From: Saccharomyces mikatae IFO 1815
Lineage: Eukaryota; Ascomycota; Saccharomycetes; Saccharomycetales; Saccharomycetaceae
Length of the DNA stretch: 64,000 bases
Assembly (NCBI RefSeq): GCF_947241705.1
Contig: NC_079259.1
Coordinates: 1,240,001 to 1,304,000 of the forward strand
Direction: 5' to 3'
In this document: positions 17,820 to 26,371 of the stretch, in pieces
Layout: each line of letters begins with the position of its first letter
Numbering within the stretch: the first letter of the stretch is position 1
Made by a program: the position numbers and the translations under genes
The notes under the pieces: generated by a model
What the model was told of the DNA's origin: nothing
What the model saw: the letters and a program-made list of their open reading frames with translations, nothing else
The model's database searches: none

Positions 17820-20366
17820 ATGGATTCAATGAATAAAGCAACTGTAAATATTGATGAGAATATAAGAAATGATGCAGATGTGGCTTTTGAGTACGAAATA
17901 CAGAAGACGCCGCAGAATATACTCACATGGAAAAGATATCTCGAGTATTGGAAGGAGGAGGGGAGGGTTGATGAACAAATAAGATGGTTATATGAAAGAT
18001 TCTGTTCTCAATTCTTAACAGATACAAGCATATGGGAAGATTACATACGATGGGAGACAACAAGGGAAGTGGTCAAAACTTCACGTATATTCTCTCTTTT
18101 TCAAAGGTGCCTGAACAGTTGTGTACATGATTGTGATAGGGTATGTCTGTCTTACTTAGAATTAGCCATTGAACAACATGATTTGACGATGATAAGGCAT
18201 GCTCTAGATTTATCTTTGATAAGGTTAGAAGGAGGAATGCATTCAAAAGTTTGGGAATCTGTACTACATTTTTTGGAAGAAAAAGTTTTACCTTTAACAC
18301 AATTGGACTCAACTCAAGAATATGATGAAGAAAATATCGATGAAGCCGATTTGGTAAATATACTTCTAGTCAAGGGTCTCGCGAAAGTAGGCTTTATTAG
18401 CGAGGAACCTAGTGGGATTGAAAGCAGATGTGACATTTGGTCGTCGCAACTTTTGGAAAGATATTTAAGGGTGGCTCCACAGCAAAGACAACATGAACTT
18501 CTCAATATTCTTGCAAAAACTAGAGATAATGCTACCATCAAACCAATATATGAAAAGTATTTGATGAGAGACGAAAAGAGAGAGATATATTTGCCCAGCT
18601 CAAAACTAACTTTTGCGTTAAATTTCAATTATCTGATCGTCCTGGAAAAACTTGACTTGGATAATCAGTATGAGGAATTCATGAACCAAATGAATGTCAT
18701 GTATGCTGAAAATTGGGTTTTTTTAACACTATCACTTGCCAAATATTATATTTCTCGTGGTAGACTTGATAGTTGTGGTGATTTGTTGGACAAAAGTTTG
18801 CGCCAAACACTTAATTTTAGTGATTTTGATCGAATTTATAGTTTTTATTTGCTCTTTGAGCAACAATGCTCTCAGTTTATTCTGGAAAAACTAGAAAATG
18901 AACTCTTTGACCAAAGGAATTGGACTAAGAAACTTGAACATCATATGGCCACTTTTGAATCCCTAATTAACCTACATGATATATATTTGAATGACGTCGC
19001 ATTAAGGCAAGACTCTAATCTGGTGGAAACGTGGATGAAAAGAGTATCTTTACAGAAGACATCTGCAGAAAAATGCCACATATATTCAGAAGCTATACTG
19101 AAGATTGATCCCCGTAAAGTCACTACACCTGGCTCTTTCGGAAGACTATGGTGTTTATATGGAGATTTATATTGGAATACAAATGCCACTAGTACAGCAA
19201 GGGAGTTGTGGGCACAGTCTTTAAAGGTACCCTACCCTTACATAAAAGACTTGGAAGAGATTTACTTGAATTGGGCTGAGAGAGAGTTAAGTAAAGAGGG
19301 CGTTGAAAGAGCAGTTTCTGTGCTTGAAGATGCATTAAGTATACCAATGAACCCAGATGCTTTGCTCGAAAAATTCAATAATGGACAGAAGAAGGTTCCT
19401 GCGCAAACTGTCGTATTCAACTCACTACGCATTTGGTGCAAATACATTGATTTTTTAGAGGCCTTCTGCCCAAAAGACGCAAACTCCTCGAATAAAATAT
19501 ATAATAAAATCAAAACAGCATACAACAACGTTATTGATTTGAGGTTAATCACACCAGCAATGGTAGAAAATTTTGCGTTGTTCCTACAAAACCACCATGA
19601 AGTGGTCGAAAGCTTTCAAGTTTATGAAAAAACAATTCCTCTGTTTCCCCCTGAAATTCAGTATGAATTATGGATTGAGTATTTGGAAGTAGCCACATCG
19701 CCCAAACTGACACTTTTGAGTCCCGAACACATCAGATTCATATTTGAAAAAGCACTTGAAAGTCTGTGTTCCCATGGCATAGATTGTAAGAATATTTTTA
19801 TTGCTTATAGCGCATTGGAAGAAAAGGTAAGTGGCCTAGTTGGGAAAAGCATTGAGATTTTACATAGAGGTGCTGTTAGTGTTAGCACACACCTCGAAAG
19901 CAGATTGCAACTGTGGGGAATGTGTATCTCTAGGGCCCAATCTACTTTGGGTCCATCGATAGCCAGAGAATTATACCAAGAATGTATTCAAGTACTACCA
20001 AACTCTAAAGCTGTTGCGTTTGTGATTGAATTTTCTGATTTCGAAAGCTCTATGGGAGAAATTATACGGGCACGTGAGATCCTGACTTATGGTGCAAAGC
20101 TTCTTCCTCCATCCAGAAATACAGAATTATGGAATAACTTTGAAGTTTTTGAGTTAAAACATGGAGACAAGGAAACCTACAAAGAAATGTTAAAGATGAA
20201 GAAGATATTAGATTCCGATATGGTAATTGATTCCGAGAGTGTTAGTCAAAGGGAAGGTAACATCAACTTTGTGGCTGCAACTACGAATAGAGTGAACTCA
20301 CATGACATCACCCCATCAAATGCTACGCAATCAGTTAACCCAGATGAAATCGAACTAGATATATGA
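17820..20366 (+). CDS. SYF1: Pre-mRNA splicing factor Syf1 (Prp19/NTC complex)
   Basis: HAT-repeat scaffold of the Prp19-associated complex in the spliceosome (human XAB2). 848 residues against about 859 in S. cerevisiae. Built almost wholly of HAT units with the Trp-x-x-Tyr/Ala-x-x-Glu pattern: LTWKRYLEYWKEEGRVDEQIR (about 38), IWEDYIRWE (about 73), ELWIEYLEV (about 617) and ELWNNFEVFELKHGD (about 770). The last 60 residues are polar and probably disordered. There is no catalytic motif; the role is structural. The start is the ATG at 17820, with the first HAT repeat soon after. Confidence 0.95.
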   Translation: MDSMNKATVNIDENIRNDADVAFEYEIQKTPQNILTWKRYLEYWKEEGRVDEQIRWLYERFCSQFLTDTSIWEDYIRWETTREVVKTSRIFSLFQRCLNSCVHDCDRVCLSYLELAIEQHDLTMIRHALDLSLIRLEGGMHSKVWESVLHFLEEKVLPLTQLDSTQEYDEENIDEADLVNILLVKGLAKVGFISEEPSGIESRCDIWSSQLLERYLRVAPQQRQHELLNILAKTRDNATIKPIYEKYLMRDEKREIYLPSSKLTFALNFNYLIVLEKLDLDNQYEEFMNQMNVMYAENWVFLTLSLAKYYISRGRLDSCGDLLDKSLRQTLNFSDFDRIYSFYLLFEQQCSQFILEKLENELFDQRNWTKKLEHHMATFESLINLHDIYLNDVALRQDSNLVETWMKRVSLQKTSAEKCHIYSEAILKIDPRKVTTPGSFGRLWCLYGDLYWNTNATSTARELWAQSLKVPYPYIKDLEEIYLNWAERELSKEGVERAVSVLEDALSIPMNPDALLEKFNNGQKKVPAQTVVFNSLRIWCKYIDFLEAFCPKDANSSNKIYNKIKTAYNNVIDLRLITPAMVENFALFLQNHHEVVESFQVYEKTIPLFPPEIQYELWIEYLEVATSPKLTLLSPEHIRFIFEKALESLCSHGIDCKNIFIAYSALEEKVSGLVGKSIEILHRGAVSVSTHLESRLQLWGMCISRAQSTLGPSIARELYQECIQVLPNSKAVAFVIEFSDFESSMGEIIRAREILTYGAKLLPPSRNTELWNNFEVFELKHGDKETYKEMLKMKKILDSDMVIDSESVSQREGNINFVAATTNRVNSHDITPSNATQSVNPDEIELDI

Positions 20367-20470
20367 TGTAACAAGTGTAAAAATAATACATCACATTGAA
20401 AACAATGAAGCTTCTCCCTCTATATTTCCGTCGCCCATGGTTATCGAAATTCGTGAAAAATTTCCTTTTC

Positions 20471-20500
20471 CATCCGTACATATTGGGTGTTTGGGCTGTC
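20471..20500 (+). promoter_or_regulatory. Possible Rap1 site pair upstream of RPL12B
   Basis: CATCCGTACAT at 20471-20481 matches the ribosomal-protein form of the Rap1 site (ACATCCGTACAT) closely. About 10 bp on, TTGGGTGTTTGG reads CCAAACACCCAA on the other strand, a weaker Rap1-like core. Both lie about 490-510 bp from the RPL12B ATG, farther than usual for ribosomal protein genes. Confidence 0.5.
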
Positions 20501-20736
20501 ATGGTTAGTCAAAACGAGATGCACGCTCTTTAGTTCTACCACGAAAACAATATAATATCATATAATAGGTACTTCATACATCATGAGACAAAGCTCCATT
20601 TAAGCTTATCTTATAGCAACGATAATGCGAACAGAGTTCTGTTCAGGCCTCTTTCTACCAATATGGTATGTCTACTTACCTTTGCGTGTGAACAAGCTCG
20701 AAATTCCTTTCCAGCACTCTTTTTCACTCGGAAGGA

Positions 20737-20767
20737 CTCCGCCTAAATCACCCAGCTCTAGGCGGAG
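20737..20767. repeat. Perfect 9-bp inverted repeat in RPL12B promoter
   Basis: CTCCGCCTA (20737-20745) and TAGGCGGAG (20759-20767) are exact reverse complements with a 13-bp spacer. The arms are GC-rich in an AT-rich promoter. They could bind a dimeric zinc-cluster factor, because CCG and CGG triplets lie in the arms, but no known site fits exactly. Confidence 0.7.
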
Positions 20768-20981
20768 GAGATGTTAATGTTCCTTCCACGAGAAAATGCT
20801 TGCCGCCGCATCAAGACAAATGCCCAACCACGCTTCCGCTAACTTTCCTCGATGTCGTATCATCTTTGGCGGTATACTACTAGTAAATGAAAACAAGACA
20901 AAAGACATCAATACGATTATTTACTCATTCTTGGTTAAAACAATCCCAAGTGCCCAATAGAAGGATAAATCAATAGTCAAT

Positions 20982-21479
20982 ATGCCTCCAAAGTTTGATC
21001 CAAATGAAGTTAAGTACTTGTACTTAAGAGCTGTCGGTGGTGAAGTTGGTGCTTCCGCTGCCTTGGCTCCAAAGATCGGTCCATTGGGTTTATCCCCAAA
21101 GAAGGTCGGTGAAGATATTGCAAAGGCCACCAAGGAATTCAAAGGTATCAAAGTTACTGTCCAATTGAAAATCCAAAACAGACAAGCAGCTGCTTCTGTT
21201 GTCCCATCTGCTTCTTCTTTGGTCATTACTGCCTTGAAGGAACCACCAAGAGACAGAAAGAAGGATAAGAATGTCAAGCACAGCGGTAACATCCAATTGG
21301 ATGAAATCGTTGAGATTGCTAGACAAATGAAAGACAAATCCTTCGGTAGAACTTTGGCTTCCGTCACCAAGGAAATTTTGGGTACTGCTCAATCCGTAGG
21401 TTGTCGTGTTGATTTCAAGAACCCTCATGACATCATTGAAGGTATTAACGCTGGTGAAATTGAAATTCCAGAAAACTAA
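20982..21479 (+). CDS. RPL12B: 60S ribosomal protein L12 (uL11)
   Basis: Ribosomal stalk-base protein that binds 25S rRNA in the GTPase-associated centre with the P-stalk. 165 residues, as in yeast, with no intron. It begins [21 protein letters not shown] and contains the uL11 hallmark [18 protein letters not shown] (about 31-48). Codon use is strongly biased to the preferred yeast set (TTG, GGT, AAG, CCA), as expected for a highly expressed gene and unlike its neighbours. S. cerevisiae has two identical copies, RPL12A and RPL12B; this copy is assigned B from the flanking SYF1 and RAD30. Confidence 0.98.
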   Translation: MPPKFDPNEVKYLYLRAVGGEVGASAALAPKIGPLGLSPKKVGEDIAKATKEFKGIKVTVQLKIQNRQAAASVVPSASSLVITALKEPPRDRKKDKNVKHSGNIQLDEIVEIARQMKDKSFGRTLASVTKEILGTAQSVGCRVDFKNPHDIIEGINAGEIEIPEN

Positions 21480-22493
21480 GGTTGTTTATAACATCAAAAA
21501 TCCATTCCATATATTATTCTGTACTTTTAATTTAAAAGGCTTTAATCTATCATATAAACCAAATTATTTTACTTTTCGTTTACTTTTTTTATGTCTCCAT
21601 TATTAACAAATCATAACATTGTGTTTGATCATTCATGTATGTGTTTGAATGCGAGATTATATATAAGAGAGGGCCTAAGTTACTCGCAACGTAGATAATA
21701 TCTTTCTATTCCATTGACTAAAGAGCAACAATTATCTTACGCATTCCCCTTCAAAGAAAAACCGTTCTTTTTAAATGGTTAAAGCCGCCCTTTCAAAATT
21801 TCTTCGATATGCAAGTTTCTTAAAACCTCTCTCTCTTGCTTTCTTGATTTTTCATAAGACTATTCTACTAGTACTACCACTTACACTTAAAAGCTAGTTT
21901 ATGCTTCGTAATTAATACCTTGGAATGCTGTTATCGTTTTCAGGTGAGGCTTCATTACTGAAAAGATATCTGAAAGATACACTTAAGACTTGGTTGGAGT
22001 TGGAGTTTTATCTAAGTATTACCTTTTTTTTTTCTAATTTATTTTAATGCTATTTCTATAAACTAAACATATAATTCCTTAAAAATCATATATTATCATC
22101 ACAATAAATCAATACATTATTTGCATTAAGATATAATACTTATTCCAATCTAACCGCATTGGTCCCATAAAATGCGCAAAAATAGTGATTCGACAGTAAA
22201 CCAAGACTATGATTGTACCCAGCGTAACTCAGTAAACCCTTGGTCATTTATTGTGTCTAAAGAAAAGGCAAAAAGTTCAAGTTACTATGCCTCTGTTTTG
22301 ACTATTTCGATTTAAGTTCAAACCCTTTCTCAATACTTTCTTAATTTTTCTGATAATTGGTGTGCATTCATGTCAACTGAATGAACTTATATCATTACGT
22401 GCCATTGCGGCGAAAAAGCATAAACTTTTTATTGTGATTTTTCAATACGGACAGGGTTGCTAATTTTAAACAGTTCTGATATAACAATAGAGT
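21480..22493. other. Intergenic: RPL12B 3' end and RAD30 promoter
   Basis: 1014 bp of AT-rich DNA between two plus-strand genes. The first 150 bp should be the RPL12B 3' untranslated region and poly(A) region. I see short poly-T tracts, and no open frame, tRNA, LTR or other structure I can name. Confidence 0.6.
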
Positions 22494-24401
22494 ATGTCCA
22501 AATTTACCTGGAAGGACCTAATCCAACTTGGTTCCCCCAGTAAAGCATATGAGTCTCCCTTGGCATGTATTGCCCATGTGGATATGAATGCGTTTTTTGC
22601 ACAAGTTGAGCAGATGCGATGCGGTTTAAGTAAAGAGGACCCGGTAGTCTGCGTTCAGTGGAATTCCATCATTGCAGTATCTTATGCAGCAAGAGAGTAT
22701 GGTATATCAAGGATGGATACGATTCAAGAAGCTTTAAAAAAATGTCATAATCTCATACCAATTCATACGGCCGTTTTCAAGAAAGGTGAAGATTTTTGGC
22801 AATACCATGATGGATGGGGGTCGTGGGTACAAGATCCTGCAAAACAAATACATGTGGAAAACCATAAAGTATCACTGGAACCGTATAGGAGAGAAAGTCG
22901 AAAAGCGTTAAAAATCTTTAAAAGCGCATGTGATTTGGTTGAAAAGGCAAGTATCGATGAAGTATTTCTTGATCTGGGACGCATTTGTTTCAATATGCTA
23001 ATGTTCGATGACTACTACGAAGTAACAGATAACTTGAAACTGAAGGATGTACTAAGTTCTATTCGCGAAGTATTTAAAGGAGGGGACTATGATATTAATG
23101 CTTATTTACCTCCCATTCCTGAAAAGATAAAGTCTTTGAAATTTGAGGGCGAAGTTTTTAATCCAGAGAGCAAAAATCTGATTACAGATTGGGATGATGT
23201 GATACTGGCACTAGGATCTCAGGCATCTAAAAGTATCAGGGACACCATAAAAGATACTCTTGGTTATACAACTTCATGTGGTATTTCTAGCACTAAAAAT
23301 GTTTGTAAATTAGCTTCTAATTACAAGAAACCGGATGCCCAAACAGTTGTGAAGAATGATTGCCTATTGGATTTTCTAGACTGCGGAAGGTTTGAAATAA
23401 CATCTTTTTGGACTTTAGGAGGTGTTCTTGGAAAAGAACTAATCGACGTATTGAATCTTCCAAACAAAAACAGCATTAAGCACATCAGAGAGACCTGGCC
23501 TGATTATGCTGACCAGCTCAAGGAATATTTAGATACTAGGGTAAGAGAATCTGATTTTGATAGTTCAGCAAGCAATATTGATCCTCTAAAAACAACAGAT
23601 TTGGCCGATAAATTGTTCAAGTTAAGCAGAGGCCAGTACAGCTTGCCCTTGAGTTCTCGACCTGTCGTGAAAAGTATGATGTCAAATAAAAATCTTAGAG
23701 GAAAATCATGTAATTCCATAGTGGATTGTATTTCCTGGCTTGAGGTCTTTTGCGGGGAGCTTGCTTCCAGAATTCAGGATCTAGAACAGGAGTATAACAA
23801 AATAGTAATACCAAGAACGGTTTCCATATCTTTAAAATCAAAATCCTATGAAGTATATCGAAAGTCAGGCCCAGTTACGTACAAAGGCATCAACTTCCAA
23901 TGTCACGAACTTCTGAAAGTTGGTGTGAAGTTCATTACGGAGCTTGACGCTAAAGGCAAGAACAAAAGCTATTATCCTCTAACAAAATTGAGTATGACAA
24001 TTACTAATTTTGATATTTTGGATTTACAAAAAACTGTTGTAGATATGTTTGGCAATCAGGTTCATACTTTCAAAAGCTCTGTGGATAAGATAGATGAGGA
24101 GAATAATTACTGTTCAAAAAACGATAAGCAGGTTTCAAAGTTAGAATGTTCTAAATGCCAGATAAATTTTATAGACGAGAAATCTTTTCAGGAACACGTA
24201 GACTATCATCTAGCATTGAAACTATCCGAAGGTTTAAATGGTACTGAAGAAACCTCCAAAAATCTATCTTTCGGGGAAAAGAGACTACTGTCTTCAAGAA
24301 AAAGATCAAACTTACAGCGTTCTAGTACATCTCAGAAGAAGCAGGCCACATCTTCCAAAAACATTCTATCATTTTTTACAAAGAAAAGGAACCCATTATA
24401 A
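22494..24401 (+). CDS. RAD30: DNA polymerase eta (Y family)
   Basis: Translesion polymerase that copies past cyclobutane thymine dimers accurately. 635 residues against 632 in S. cerevisiae. Catalytic motifs are present: HVDMNAFFAQVEQ with the metal Asp (residues about 28-40), AAREYGISRMD (about 66) and the SIDEVFLD motif with Asp and Glu (about 153-160). The helix-hairpin-helix thumb GISSTKNVCKLASNYKKPD is at about 263. The little-finger domain follows. Near the C-terminus is a ubiquitin-binding UBZ finger (CSKC, then HVDYH, about 550-575), and the end SKNILSFF is a PCNA-binding PIP box. All functional parts are intact. Confidence 0.97.
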   Translation: MSKFTWKDLIQLGSPSKAYESPLACIAHVDMNAFFAQVEQMRCGLSKEDPVVCVQWNSIIAVSYAAREYGISRMDTIQEALKKCHNLIPIHTAVFKKGEDFWQYHDGWGSWVQDPAKQIHVENHKVSLEPYRRESRKALKIFKSACDLVEKASIDEVFLDLGRICFNMLMFDDYYEVTDNLKLKDVLSSIREVFKGGDYDINAYLPPIPEKIKSLKFEGEVFNPESKNLITDWDDVILALGSQASKSIRDTIKDTLGYTTSCGISSTKNVCKLASNYKKPDAQTVVKNDCLLDFLDCGRFEITSFWTLGGVLGKELIDVLNLPNKNSIKHIRETWPDYADQLKEYLDTRVRESDFDSSASNIDPLKTTDLADKLFKLSRGQYSLPLSSRPVVKSMMSNKNLRGKSCNSIVDCISWLEVFCGELASRIQDLEQEYNKIVIPRTVSISLKSKSYEVYRKSGPVTYKGINFQCHELLKVGVKFITELDAKGKNKSYYPLTKLSMTITNFDILDLQKTVVDMFGNQVHTFKSSVDKIDEENNYCSKNDKQVSKLECSKCQINFIDEKSFQEHVDYHLALKLSEGLNGTEETSKNLSFGEKRLLSSRKRSNLQRSSTSQKKQATSSKNILSFFTKKRNPL

Positions 24402-24489
24402 GATGAAATTTTATTGCTCTCGCAGCCTAAACGTTCTATCTTTACTAGCTTTTCTACATCTTCTTCCCAGATAATTCATGTACATGATT

Positions 24490-24652
24490 TGTTGAAATAA
24501 GAACCGACTATCATTCGTTGACTAGTAACCATATTACGAGTATACTATCATATCCTGGAGCAGAACTTCTAGTATATTCTATACACATAATAATATTACA
24601 TTAATCAAAATTAGAATTCCAAAAATTATCTCGGGAATCTACCTATTTCTCA
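24490..24652 (+). mobile_element. Decayed delta-type solo LTR (Ty1/Ty2 family)
   Basis: Starts TGTTGAAATA and ends ATTTCTCA, as delta LTRs do, and shares the internal stretch GAACTTCTAGTATATTCTATA with the delta element at 25304. At 163 bp it is about half of a full delta. No clean 5-bp target duplication is seen. It is an old fossil with no internal Ty genes. Confidence 0.8.
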
Positions 24653-24741
24653 ATATTAGGCAATTTCTGAGTTAAACAGTAAGTGCAGATCTAAAGCCTC
24701 TTTAATATTTATATTACAAAGTATTTATTAATACTAAAAAT

Positions 24742-25098
24742 TGTTGCATTTAATTCTGAGATACAATAAAACAATACATCATTCCAAACTTTCAATTAAA
24801 AAGTTCACGAAACAAATATGAAGCACCCGACTACAAGTTGAACAGATTGAGAATATGGCAGACTTAGCCTTCTTTAGATGAGCTACACAAACATATAAAA
24901 TTCGAAGCAGTTAACGAAGAATCCGAGATTCCGTGATTTTATCATTTAGTATAACCTGTATCCTGTAAAATATGTAAAATAAGTAACATTATGTGACTCA
25001 GGTTGATAACTCACTTTGGTAACAAGCTACTTCCATAAGATCTTATATATTAGGATTGTGAACAGGCCGTGGTACTAACAGAGCTCACCAAAATATCT
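24742..25098 (+). mobile_element. Decayed sigma-type solo LTR (Ty3 family)
   Basis: Begins TGTTG and keeps a recognisable order of sigma LTR segments: CAATACATCATTCC near the start, AATCCGAGATTCCG near the middle, then AAATAAGTAACATT and ATATTAGGATTGT toward the end. The right boundary is approximate. Many differences from the sigma sequence I remember point to an old insertion. Ty3 targets tRNA gene starts; this copy now lies about 600 bp from the tRNA-Ser gene, partly because a delta element sits between them. Confidence 0.75.
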
Positions 25099-25303
25099 AG
25101 ACTTGTCATGGTTGAAACTGGATAGCATACGTTAATAGCAACAACTATTTGTAGATGAAACAGCAGCAATTACTTAAAAGGGTAATCGTTTGTTGTGTTA
25201 GCAACGATCGATCTCTTATCGGGGTGAGGCACCATTTTCAATTTTCTTAACCAATTAATATCTCACATGGAAAGAGTCAAAGTCACCCTCTATGAATTCC
25301 TAG
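25099..25303. other. Spacer between sigma and delta LTRs
   Basis: About 205 bp with no open frame. I could not assign it to an LTR family or to any other element. Confidence 0.4.
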
Positions 25304-25621
25304 TGTTGTAATATAAATCAACTATCAGCTACTAACTAGTATTTACGTTACCAGTATACTATCATATACGGTGTTGAAGATGACTCAAGTGATGAAAAGC
25401 CGAAATGCAAGAATTGATAATGTAATTGGATAATGAATGATAACATATAAAATGACAATAAAAGCATATACAGAATGATGTAGAATTACGAGTTCCGTTT
25501 ATTGGATTCCTATATCCTCGAGAAGAACTTCTAGTATATTCTATATATCTATATACCAAATAATATTGCCTTTATCAACAATGGAATCCCGACAATTATC
25601 TCAAAATTCACCATGTTCTCA
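25304..25621 (+). mobile_element. Delta-type solo LTR (Ty1/Ty2 family), near full length
   Basis: About 318 bp. It starts TGTTGTAATATAAATCAACT and ends GTTCTCA, and contains the diagnostic delta stretches ACTAACTAGTATTTAC, CATATAAAATGA, CTCGAGAAGAACTTCTAG and TTTATCAACAATGGAATCCC. It lies 89 bp upstream of tRNA-Ser(AGA), a typical Ty1 target zone. No exact 5-bp target duplication is visible. It is younger than the other two fossils, judging by similarity to the canonical delta. Confidence 0.9.
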
Positions 25622-25710
25622 CATGTAATTGCTACTATTTCATCTGTCACATATTTGTTGCTATTAACGTATGGATTTTTAATTTTAATTTAACAAAATT
25701 AATGAATATA

Positions 25711-25792
25711 GGCAACTTGGCCGAGTGGTTAAGGCGAAAGATTAGAAATCTTTTGGGCTCTGCCCGCGCAGGTTCGAGTCCTGCAGTTGTCG
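25711..25792 (+). tRNA. tRNA-Ser(AGA)
   Basis: 82-nt class II tRNA with a long variable arm and no intron. The acceptor ends GGCAACT and AGTTGTC pair. The A box TGGCCGAGTGG and the B box GGTTCGAGTCC (25771-25781) are intact. The anticodon arm has stem AAAGA/TCTTT and loop TTAGAAA, giving anticodon AGA at 25744-25746, which decodes UCU and, as inosine, UCC. CCA is not encoded, as usual in eukaryotes. Confidence 0.97.
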
Positions 25793-25803
25793 TACAATTA
25801 TTC

Positions 25804-25809
25804 TTTTTT
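25804..25809 (+). terminator. RNA polymerase III T-run terminator
   Basis: Six T residues begin 12 nt after the tRNA-Ser 3' end, a standard Pol III stop. Confidence 0.85.
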
Positions 25810-26371
25810 GTTAAAGGTGACCTTTCTATATTTGATTGTAATAAAAGCAACCAATTATTTTGGTTGGTAATCCTTCTTTCATTTGAATTATATTAAAAAT
25901 GTTTTAATACCTTTTTCGTTATTTTGAGAATCTCGATCTTTTTATTAATAGTAATCGGTTCTTTCCCACAACGCGATAGAGGTATTTTCGGTTGCTGACC
26001 CGTTTGGCTGTAGAAAATTTTTTAGCTAAAATCACGAAGATTTTAAATTAGTTTATTTGTTGGGATTCTTCAAAAGATAACAATTACAGCGATCTAAAGC
26101 CAGTGTCCCATATTAGGCACTTATAGTTCATTCCATTCGCTAGAAAAAGCCTGTATACTTTTCTGCATTGTCAACAAGAGAAGGAAAACATATTAGAACT
26201 CTGTTTTTGTTTGTAAACATTCGCCCCGCATTATTAATTTCGTTACCATTCGTTATTATAGGGTCTCATCTGATATTCAACTGAATTTTTATATCACAAG
26301 CGACCTAAGCTTATACACATTCTTTTCCTTAATTAACGTGATCAAGAAACAGAACAGAGAATGTATAAATA
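25810..26371. other. HKR1 promoter region
   Basis: 562 bp of AT-rich DNA from the tRNA terminator to the HKR1 ATG. No open frame or named site was found. Confidence 0.6.

Larger units (their letters stand above)
20367..20981. other. Intergenic: SYF1 3' end and RPL12B promoter
   Basis: 615 bp. It holds Rap1-like sequences near 20471-20500, a perfect 9-bp inverted repeat at 20737-20767 and A/T-rich DNA leading to the RPL12B ATG. No convincing gene was seen; S. cerevisiae has only a dubious frame here. Confidence 0.7.

Noticed and set aside
25702-25896. Open frames on both strands covering the tRNA-Ser gene
   Set aside because: The DNA folds as a complete tRNA with intact A and B boxes; the frames are incidental.
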